7,199 nt of DNA from an uncultured Ignavibacteria bacterium (GTDB lineage Bacteria; Bacteroidota; Ignavibacteria; Ignavibacteriales; Ignavibacteriaceae), in contig CALKUG010000247.1 of the NCBI GenBank assembly GCA_937996765.1, forward strand, positions 1 to 7,199, written 5' to 3'. The notes under the pieces were generated by a model. That model was not told the origin of the DNA. It was given only the letters and a program-made list of their open reading frames with translations, and ran no database searches. A program made the translations under genes and the position numbers. Positions 1 through 5,677 of the stretch are shown here, one piece after another (the first letter of the stretch is position 1; each line of letters opens with the position of its first letter).

Positions 1-459
1 AACGAATTAGAAATTTTCAAAAAAGACGCAACTAAGATGTTTGAACCAATTGCCGGTTTTGTGGAAAAGGGAATGCTTGATTCGGCTGTGGTTTCGCTTA
101 TTAATGCTTCGGGTGTTGCTGATTCGTATTTCTCGAATCAGTATAAAAAGATTCAGAAGAGTCAATTGGAGAAAAAAGAAACTCTCTTATTGCAGATTAA
201 ACAACAGTATCCTAAACCTATTACCGCAGATGACCTTAAACAACTTCGTTTCCCGGCTTGGGTTGGTACGGGTAGAAATTCACGTCCTTTATTTCAAATA
301 ACTGCCGGTGCAGCTGCTAAATCGCTTGGAAATGCAGTGTTTGCTATGTTAGATAACGAGAGTCATTTATTCCCTCTTGAAAAACCCATTGATTTTGCGG
401 AAATTGTTAAGACTTTTATGACGAATCGTATTCCGCTAACCACGGTTCCTTTTGTTTAA
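1..459 (+). CDS. 3' end of an unrecognised protein gene (5' part outside window)
   Basis: The reading frame is open from the first base to the TAA at 457-459, giving 152 visible residues. The ATG at 37 is internal to this open frame, so I treat the gene as running in from the left rather than starting there. I do not recognise the family. What can be seen: a mainly helical, soluble stretch, a Lys/Gln-rich segment around positions 140-210, and then a more conserved-looking segment (FPAWVGTGRNSRPLFQI, at about 256-306) with clustered Gly, Trp and Arg that could be part of a folded domain. The end is hydrophobic (LTTVPFV). There is no signal peptide or membrane segment in the visible part. Only 39 nt separate it from the peptidase-like gene downstream on the same strand, so the two may be co-transcribed. 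Codon use looks like that of its neighbours. Confidence 0.75.
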   Translation, partial: NELEIFKKDATKMFEPIAGFVEKGMLDSAVVSLINASGVADSYFSNQYKKIQKSQLEKKETLLLQIKQQYPKPITADDLKQLRFPAWVGTGRNSRPLFQITAGAAAKSLGNAVFAMLDNESHLFPLEKPIDFAEIVKTFMTNRIPLTTVPFV

Positions 460-498
460 TTGTCGTAATTTTAAGTACATCATTTTTCGGATTTACTT

Positions 499-1338
499 AT
501 GTTTGTTCAAATTGGCTTTCTAAAACAGGGGGGACATAGTTCCTGCGGATTACACTCAATTTCGAATGCTTTGCAGTTGGTAGGGATTCCTGCTTCGATT
601 ATGGAGTTGGGGCGCAAAGTTAAATCTATCGAAAAAGCGGATAAAGATGGAATAAACGAGAAAAATATTATTCGCGGTATTGAGACTTTTGGCGGTTCAG
701 CAAAAGCATACACTCTTGATTCGGACGAAAAAACAAAATCGGTTATTGATAAAGCCCTCGATCAGGGTAAATCCATCGTTATTTGTGTTTGGGATTACAA
801 TCACTGGGCGGTGTTGGCCGGAAAAACTCCTCGCGGTAAATACATCTGGATTGATTCAGGCGAGGAAGAGGTAATGGGAATTGCCCCTTGGGCGGAAATT
901 TCCGACTGGATGATTGCCCGAAATGAAGAGGAAGAAACTGAAGAATACTTTTTTATTACTGTCGGTAATACCAAGGTGCATAGTGTGGTTCCTTCATTTT
1001 ACGATAGATACCTCGCTATTAAACGAAATACATTGTTACGAGAATATTGGGGTTCGTATTTGAAGGATTTACACGAGTTTTTTGGTAGCTCACGTAAACA
1101 ACCTTCTATTTCAGGTAAGGTGTTTTTTGAGAAATACGGCGAAACAATTGCCGATGCGGTGTATTATTATAGTGATTTTGGGGTTATGGCGAGTATCAAC
1201 TCGATTTTAGACAACTATAAGTTTATAGCCGAAAGCTACGGTTTAACTGTCCCCGAAAAAAACATTCATGCCGCTATTGCACAATTGAGTGTTCGCATCA
1301 CAAAATTTATGTACGATGGCACGAGACGTTTGTTTTAA
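499..1338 (+). CDS. C39-like (papain-fold) cysteine peptidase with an unassigned C-terminal half
   Basis: This is a 279-residue protein without a signal peptide. The first 130 residues fit a C39-like papain fold. Gln10 is followed by a GGHSSCG box with Cys16 as likely nucleophile (Gln10 forming the oxyanion hole), His102 sits in the sequence YNHWAVLAG, and Asp119 sits in YIWIDSG, so all expected catalytic positions are present in the right order and spacing. In this superfamily such domains cut peptides, often after Gly-Gly leaders in bacteriocin exporters, but here no ABC-transporter or membrane segment is attached. Residues 150-279 are predicted by eye to be helical and match nothing I know. 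The chosen ATG puts the Gln/Cys box near the N-terminus, as in C39 domains. No clear Shine-Dalgarno sequence precedes it. The substrate is unknown; the upstream gene is one candidate partner. A non-peptidase role of the fold (transglutaminase or hydrolase-like) is possible. Confidence 0.72.
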   Translation: MFVQIGFLKQGGHSSCGLHSISNALQLVGIPASIMELGRKVKSIEKADKDGINEKNIIRGIETFGGSAKAYTLDSDEKTKSVIDKALDQGKSIVICVWDYNHWAVLAGKTPRGKYIWIDSGEEEVMGIAPWAEISDWMIARNEEEETEEYFFITVGNTKVHSVVPSFYDRYLAIKRNTLLREYWGSYLKDLHEFFGSSRKQPSISGKVFFEKYGETIADAVYYYSDFGVMASINSILDNYKFIAESYGLTVPEKNIHAAIAQLSVRITKFMYDGTRRLF

Positions 1339-1348
1339 TAAACAAACG
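1327..1348. terminator. Perfect inverted repeat between convergent genes (possible bidirectional terminator)
   Basis: A perfect 9-bp inverted repeat (CGTTTGTTT / AAACAAACG) flanks a 4-nt loop TAAT, and the loop contains part of the TAA stop of the peptidase gene. The convergent barrel gene ends at 1350, so both genes finish on this hairpin. On the plus strand a run of six T follows at 1357-1362; the minus strand lacks a matching T run. The stem is AT-rich, so termination strength is uncertain. Confidence 0.5.
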
Positions 1349-1349
1349 C

Positions 1350-2129
1350 TTAGTTGATTTTTTGCATAAAATCTATGCGTAATGCACGGTCGGCGGTTGA
1401 AGGACTCCACTTTTTGTTGTTAAGTAAATCGCGGAAATCAAAGCCGAGTGTAAGTTCAGGGGTAACCGACCAACGCAAACCTACATTTAAATAACCATTT
1501 CCTCTGCCATAAGCTGCAGTGTTATCGTTAAATCCGAAGTTGTAATCGCACATTAGTGAAACTTTTGGTCCTATGGTTTTCTCGAAACCTATCATAGCAT
1601 TTACAAAGTTATCGCCTTCTTTTTGCTCAATAGAATAGTTGATAGTTCCGTGTAAACTCATATAACCGAGAAATCCGTAGTTTTTACTTACTGAGCCAAA
1701 AAATCCTGGTGATTTAATTTCATAGCGGTCGTCTCCGCGGAAAAATCGTCCTTTTCCTTGGGAATCAAAACCAATGGTAAGTGCCGGCATCGAAAGACCT
1801 TCTTTAAACAAGTTTACCCTGAGGTTAACTCCGGGATATTTGTACCACTCAACGTCACCGGCTCCGATGACATTTAATCCGCCGTAAGAAACTCCAAACG
1901 AAACGCCATCAAACACACCCACGTCGAGCCGGGAGAGAAGAACCCCTCCGGGTAGCAGTTCGTTGCCTACAGTTACATATCCTTTAGGCACTACACCTGT
2001 AGAAGGCATATCAATTAAAAAACGATAAGAAGCACTTGCTTGATCTCCTGCTTGTGCAAATACCGAAGAAAAAGCAGCAAATATAATTACAAAAGTGTGT
2101 GAAAGACGGGTTATAACAGTCAACTTCAT
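1350..2129 (-). CDS. Secreted outer-membrane beta-barrel protein
   Basis: This 259-residue protein starts with a classical signal peptide: Lys2 and Arg8, a hydrophobic stretch at 12-20, and a likely signal peptidase I site VFA|Q at 25/26. The rest is built from alternating amphipathic segments broken by Gly/Asn/Asp turns, as expected for a barrel of roughly ten or more strands in the outer membrane. Recognisable stretches are DMPSTGVVPKG (40-50), GVSYGGLNVIG (79-89), YPGVNLRVNLF (98-108), PALTIGFDSQGKG (115-127), EIKSPGFFGSVSKNY (137-151) and GNGYLNVGLRW (210-220). From memory these resemble a family of uncharacterised barrel proteins common in Ignavibacteria and related phyla; a search is needed to confirm. 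No transported substrate can be named. It is the last gene of the minus-strand block, 104 nt after the Ig-like gene, and may have its own promoter. Confidence 0.72.
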   Translation of the reverse strand: MKLTVITRLSHTFVIIFAAFSSVFAQAGDQASASYRFLIDMPSTGVVPKGYVTVGNELLPGGVLLSRLDVGVFDGVSFGVSYGGLNVIGAGDVEWYKYPGVNLRVNLFKEGLSMPALTIGFDSQGKGRFFRGDDRYEIKSPGFFGSVSKNYGFLGYMSLHGTINYSIEQKEGDNFVNAMIGFEKTIGPKVSLMCDYNFGFNDNTAAYGRGNGYLNVGLRWSVTPELTLGFDFRDLLNNKKWSPSTADRALRIDFMQKIN

Positions 2130-2166
2130 TGTATCTCTACGTTATTGGTGGTTTTACTATAGTAGA

Positions 2167-2194
2167 ACTATAAATGGTTGTTGTAAAATTACAA
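2167..2194 (-). promoter_or_regulatory. Possible sigma70-like promoter for the barrel gene, with overlapping inverted repeats
   Basis: On the minus strand, TTGTAA (2194-2189) and TATAGT (2172-2167) are separated by 16 nt and lie about 40-65 nt upstream of the barrel start at 2129. The -10-like box lies within an inverted repeat TATAGT-AGA-ACTATA (2158-2172), and the -35-like box is half of TTGTAA-AA-TTACAA (2181-2194). This is AT-rich DNA, so chance matches are likely. A second -10-like box, TATAAT on the minus strand at 2229-2224, has no good partner -35. Confidence 0.25.
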
Positions 2195-2233
2195 ATAAAA
2201 CAACAAAATACAAACTTTGCTTAATTATATGCT

Positions 2234-2614
2234 TTATGCAACGTTTGGTAAGATGTTTATTTCAAAAGAGGTAGGGAGTAAAGACAGTTCCGATTTAACT
2301 AAAAGTGTAACCATTCCAGGGGTAGATTTTGCACGGAGTTTAATCTGACCCGAGTCGTTATTTGAAGAAACTATTTCTACCAATTCTGCACCTTCTTGTA
2401 GGGAAAATGTAGTGTAGGAGCTTTTAAACGGTGCTGCAAACCCCAAAGCGTTGATTGGTACGCAACTCAGTGTAAATTCTGAAGTACCATCGGCATACAG
2501 AGTGGTGGAGCTGGTATCGTACCTAACTTCATAGACTGAAAAGACAAAATTCCACAACGCAAAAGCTATGAGTGCAACAGCAACCACTGAGAGTAATATA
2601 TATTCTATTTTCAT
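2234..2614 (-). CDS. Small membrane-anchored protein with a bacterial Ig-like domain
   Basis: The protein has 126 residues. Residues 5-26 form one hydrophobic segment (from YILLSVV to about FVF) with Lys2 before it. No clear signal peptidase site follows, so it is probably an uncleaved anchor with the rest outside the cytoplasm. Residues about 32-124 look like a single beta-sandwich of the bacterial Ig-like (Big/invasin) type. The hallmarks are the opening TTLYADGTSEFTLSC (alternating strand with the ADGTS turn), PINALGFAAPF, and the ending RAKSTPGMVTLLVKS followed by FEINILP. Such domains usually bind other proteins or act as stalks; a stand-alone, inner-membrane-tethered copy suggests a small periplasmic accessory protein. 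It follows the ATP-grasp gene by 44 nt on the same strand and is probably co-transcribed with it. No enzymatic motif is visible, and the partner is unknown. Confidence 0.65.
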   Translation of the reverse strand: MKIEYILLSVVAVALIAFALWNFVFSVYEVRYDTSSTTLYADGTSEFTLSCVPINALGFAAPFKSSYTTFSLQEGAELVEIVSSNNDSGQIKLRAKSTPGMVTLLVKSELSLLPTSFEINILPNVA

Positions 2615-2617
2615 AAC

Positions 2618-2629
2618 GGTAAATTTACC
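2618..2629. repeat. 12-bp perfect palindrome just upstream of the Ig-like gene start
   Basis: GGTAAATTTACC is its own reverse complement and ends 3 nt before the ATG of the minus-strand Ig-like gene (start codon 2614-2612), which is where a ribosome-binding site would normally be. It could be an operator or could interfere with ribosome access. There is no Shine-Dalgarno sequence at the usual distance; an AGAGGTGA-like stretch lies too far upstream (about 28 nt). A 12-bp AT-rich palindrome can occur by chance. Confidence 0.35.
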
Positions 2630-2658
2630 AATTTATTAAATCACCTCTTCAAAAAACG

Positions 2659-3750
2659 CTATTTAGTTTCCGGTTTTTTCTTTTTGGTTTCCGCCTTTTT
2701 CGTTTTTACAGCAGCGGTTAGCTTTTTGGCTGTTACTTTTTTTGCAGGAGTTTCCTTTTTTGTGGGTTTAGCAACTTTTGCGACAACCTTTTTAACGGGA
2801 GTTTTTTCAACAACAACAGCTTTTTTTGAGATGGTGCGTGTTCTTCGTGGTTTGGTTAATGCTACTTCATTAAGGAGATTTACGATAATTTTATCCACAA
2901 CGTAATCAGGCACACCATCAAAATGTGAGGATTGCATTCGCATATCGCATTGGTCGTTAACGTAATCAATAACAATAAATGTATGCTGGTCATCAATTGC
3001 AATTTCGGTGGAAAAAAAATCGAGTTCAATAATTCCTGCAATCTTTTGTGTGAGTGAGAACAAGGGTTCCAATTCGTAATGCAAAACCTCGTTTCCACTT
3101 AAAGGTTGATACGCATGTGTGGTATCATCCCACCAAAGCGGAATAGCTTCATTAAACGCCCAAAAGCAACGGAACCAACCCCGTTTGCCGTTAAAGTATT
3201 TGGGATAGATTTTTTTCTGTAAGAGATATTTATCGTTAGTGTTAACAAAACGCTCACGAAGAATTTCACTGAGTGTTTCAGCACCTGTAACAACACCCAC
3301 TCCGCCACCGGTTGTGTTGCAAGGCTTGATGATAAAGGGTCTGCCGAGCACCGCTAAGTCTTTAAGCGAAATGTAAATATTCTCAGCTTCGCTCAGAGGG
3401 GGTATAATTATAGAGTACGGAACATTTAATCCCGCAGTAATAAACTCGAGGTGCATAGTAGCTTTATCGATAGCGTGAGGGACTTTATCGTAGTGATTAA
3501 AAATCCTCGTGTTATTGGCTACAAGCAATTTGCCTAAGTTTCCGAATATTTCGTCCTCATCCCAAGCCCTGTCGAGATAATTACGAATATGCAACGTTCC
3601 TCTTTTTACCTTTTCGGTAACTTGTTTAACGTTGTCGAATGTTAATTGAATAACTGACATTTTTTGTTGTTTTAAAACTGCTTCCAGTTTTGTAACAAAA
3701 TCAATATCATATTCCCAGCAGTGCGCTATTCCGAAGTCAAAAATTTGCAT
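2659..3750 (-). CDS. ATP-grasp family ligase-like enzyme with a lysine-rich histone-H1-like C-terminal tail
   Basis: This is a 363-residue cytosolic protein. Residues about 1-100 form an alpha/beta N-terminal domain. Residues about 100-295 carry ATP-grasp features: HAIDKATMHLEF (92-103), the nucleotide-binding Lys142 in PFIIKP, a glycine loop TGGGVGVV (147-154), QKKIYP (178-183), Glu249 in FFSTEIAID, and Asp262/Asn265 in VIDYVNDQCDMR, which resembles the metal-binding D/E-x-N motif of RimK-like members. The family joins a carboxylate to an amine or thiol through an acyl-phosphate; the substrate here cannot be read from sequence. From residue 300 the protein turns into a low-complexity tail with 22 Lys in 64 residues and repeated KTPVKK, TPAKK and VTAKK units, like histone H1 or AlgP tails, suggesting nucleic-acid or polyanion binding. 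It is the first gene of the minus-strand block and has a Bacteroidota-type promoter upstream. The ATG at 3750 is the natural start. Confidence 0.78.
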   Translation of the reverse strand: MQIFDFGIAHCWEYDIDFVTKLEAVLKQQKMSVIQLTFDNVKQVTEKVKRGTLHIRNYLDRAWDEDEIFGNLGKLLVANNTRIFNHYDKVPHAIDKATMHLEFITAGLNVPYSIIIPPLSEAENIYISLKDLAVLGRPFIIKPCNTTGGGVGVVTGAETLSEILRERFVNTNDKYLLQKKIYPKYFNGKRGWFRCFWAFNEAIPLWWDDTTHAYQPLSGNEVLHYELEPLFSLTQKIAGIIELDFFSTEIAIDDQHTFIVIDYVNDQCDMRMQSSHFDGVPDYVVDKIIVNLLNEVALTKPRRTRTISKKAVVVEKTPVKKVVAKVAKPTKKETPAKKVTAKKLTAAVKTKKAETKKKKPETK

Positions 3751-3768
3751 AAAAAATCCTTATCTTTA

Positions 3769-3800
3769 CAAAAATATATTTTCAAAGTTTTCTAAACAAA
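3769..3800 (-). promoter_or_regulatory. Bacteroidota-type promoter (TTTG-N20-TAnnTTTG) for the ATP-grasp gene
   Basis: On the minus strand, TTTG (3800-3797) is followed after 20 nt by TATTTTTG (3776-3769). This matches the known Bacteroidota primary-sigma consensus of a TTTG element near -33 and TAnnTTTG near -7 with roughly 19-21 nt between them. The expected transcript would begin close to 3764, leaving a short leader of about a dozen nt before the ATG at 3750. It lies in the 121-nt divergent gap; I see no equally good promoter for the TPR gene on the plus strand. The region is AT-rich, so chance matching cannot be ruled out. Confidence 0.45.
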
Positions 3801-3871
3801 TCATTAAACCAATCAATTGTAAGCACACCAAAAAATATGGGTGTCGCGCAACGTTCAAAATCGGATAAAAT

Positions 3872-5677
3872 GTGAGAACACTACTCTTGTTATTTGTCTT
3901 TGGGGTCATGGTATTTTTCCTGGGATGTTCCCCATCAACTGTACAACAGCAAAAGGAAGAGGAACAAGAATTAGCAGAAAAAGACCCGTTCAAAGCTATG
4001 GATTTATTTCTTACGGGTGTTAATGCTGAGACAGATGGTGACGTTCAGAAAGCAATAGAATATTATACACAAGCATTACAATACGATCAGCAACCGGGTA
4101 TATACTATGCTCTTGCAAAAAGTAATTATTCACTCAATCGGCTTTCTCCCGCACTAAACAACATAAAGAAATGTGTATCGTTGGATTCCACTACAATGGA
4201 TTACTTGAATTTAATGCAGGAAATTTTTGTAGCGTCCAAATTAAAAGATTCAGCTGTTGTTGTTCTTGAACGTATGCTCTCGCTTGACTCAACACGTGTA
4301 ATGACCTATTACGATTTAGCAGCACTGTATGAAGCAGATAAACCATTAAAGGCGTTAGATCTTTACAACACAGTTTTACAATATGCAGGTGAGCAGTGGA
4401 TTGTTTTAGTGAGGATTGCAGAACTCCACGAACGCTTGGGTAATTTTGAACAGGCAGCAAGTGCAGTAAAACGATTGGAAGAATTAGACCCCCGCAATCT
4501 TGAGCTTAAAAAAACGGTGGTCGAGTTTTATGTACGTGCTAAAAAGTATGACGAAGCAATTCAATACTCTGAGAACATAAAAAAACTCTACCCTGATGAT
4601 TTAGAAAATATTCAACGACTTGCATCGATTTATATCGGTGTTGAAAAATGGGATGATGCAGTTGAGAACTATGAAATTCTTCTGAAAGATAAAAGTGTTC
4701 GTCTGGATGCTAAAATTGAAATAGCCGCAACATTTTTTTATGGCTCATTTGAGGATTCATTAAGATTAGGTAACGCTAAAACACTTTTTAATGTTATAGC
4801 AAAAGATACAACCGATTGGCAAGTATCGTTGTTTCTCGGGGCTATTTCTGCACGCGAGGGAAATAATGATACTGCAAAAGTACAATTTAATTATGCGATA
4901 GAGAATGCCCCTTACAATCCTGAAGCGTGGGTACGTTTAGCCGGATTGTATTTTGATAACAGAGAATATGCTCAAGCGATTATCTTGTTAGAGCAAGCGG
5001 TTGAAAAGTTTCCTAAAGACTACTATGTTAATTTCATTTTAGGATTATCGGAAGCACAAGAAGGAAATAACGAAAAAGCAGTAATCCATTTGCAAGCTGC
5101 TTATGATGCAAATCCTTCAGACCCGCAATCTGCCTCTGCATTGGGTTTTACTTACAGTACATTAAAACAGGATAGTGCTGCAATTGTTTATTTGCAAAAA
5201 GCAATTTTACTCAATCCCACAGATGCACAAACAATAGGAGTGTTAGCTTCGATTTATAACGGTGCAGAAAATTATGAGAAAAGCGATAGTTTGTTTAATC
5301 TTGCTTTGGCGATTTCACCTGAAGACCCATTGCTCAACAACAATTATGGTTACTCACTTTCCGAGCGAGGGGTCCGTTTGGAAGATGCATTAGCAATGGT
5401 TGAAAAATCATTAACAGCAGAGCCCGAAAACGCATCGTACTTAGATACCAAAGGTTGGGTGCTCTATCAATTAGGAAGATACGAAGAAGCTTATACGTTT
5501 ATTAAAAAAGCTATTGAAGTAGCAGGCGACAGAGAAGAAGTAACGGAACATCTCGGGGATGTGTTAGTTAAATTAGGACGAACTGCTGAAGCCAAAGTAG
5601 CATACAAAACAGCATTAACATTTGAACCTGAAAACAGTAGAATTAAATCAAAAATTGAACAGTTAGAGAGTAAATAA
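3872..5677 (+). CDS. Outer-membrane-type lipoprotein made of TPR repeats
   Basis: The protein has 601 residues. A GTG start is chosen because an in-frame TAA (3866-3868) lies just upstream and because it gives a proper lipoprotein signal: Arg2, hydrophobic residues 4-17, and lipobox FLGC with lipid-carrying Cys19. After a short tether (SPSTVQQQ and an acidic run to about 37) come about 13-15 degenerate tetratricopeptide repeats filling residues 40-600. Typical units are GDVQKAIEYYTQALQYD (56-72), GNFEQAASAVKRLEELDP (190-207), REYAQAIILLEQAVEKFP (364-381) and GRYEEAYTFIKKAIEV (535-550). The segment NNNYGYSLSERG...YLDTKGWVLYQLGR (489-536) is the C-terminal signature shared with TPR proteins encoded beside lolB in pseudomonads. 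TPR arrays bind proteins, so a periplasmic or outer-membrane scaffold role is likely. It is the first gene of a three-gene plus-strand run and its stop directly abuts the next start. Confidence 0.85.
   Translation: MRTLLLLFVFGVMVFFLGCSPSTVQQQKEEEQELAEKDPFKAMDLFLTGVNAETDGDVQKAIEYYTQALQYDQQPGIYYALAKSNYSLNRLSPALNNIKKCVSLDSTTMDYLNLMQEIFVASKLKDSAVVVLERMLSLDSTRVMTYYDLAALYEADKPLKALDLYNTVLQYAGEQWIVLVRIAELHERLGNFEQAASAVKRLEELDPRNLELKKTVVEFYVRAKKYDEAIQYSENIKKLYPDDLENIQRLASIYIGVEKWDDAVENYEILLKDKSVRLDAKIEIAATFFYGSFEDSLRLGNAKTLFNVIAKDTTDWQVSLFLGAISAREGNNDTAKVQFNYAIENAPYNPEAWVRLAGLYFDNREYAQAIILLEQAVEKFPKDYYVNFILGLSEAQEGNNEKAVIHLQAAYDANPSDPQSASALGFTYSTLKQDSAAIVYLQKAILLNPTDAQTIGVLASIYNGAENYEKSDSLFNLALAISPEDPLLNNNYGYSLSERGVRLEDALAMVEKSLTAEPENASYLDTKGWVLYQLGRYEEAYTFIKKAIEVAGDREEVTEHLGDVLVKLGRTAEAKVAYKTALTFEPENSRIKSKIEQLESK

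Noticed and set aside
37..459. Start of the first gene at the ATG at 37
   Set aside because: The frame is open from base 1 without a stop before this ATG, and no ribosome-binding site or promoter is visible, so an incoming gene is the simpler reading.
2659..2853. DNA-level tandem repeat behind the Lys-rich tail
   Set aside because: The codons and spacing vary between units, so it is low-complexity protein sequence rather than a recent tandem duplication of DNA.
2684..2905. Plus-strand open frame encoding a hydrophobic Val/Phe/Thr-rich peptide opposite the ATP-grasp tail
   Set aside because: It is the antisense of the Lys-rich codons (AAA/AAG read as TTT/CTT), which automatically looks like a membrane protein; it has no independent support.
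499..3750. A RiPP (graspetide-like) cluster, because an ATP-grasp gene and a C39-like peptidase lie near each other
   Set aside because: The two genes are convergent and separated by other genes, the C39 protein lacks a transporter domain, and I found no short precursor peptide with a leader and a repeated Thr/Glu/Asp core.
3751..3871. Riboswitch or structured leader in the divergent gap
   Set aside because: The 121 nt are AT-rich and I see no long stems or conserved aptamer-like core, only the minus-strand promoter match and the tiny open frame.
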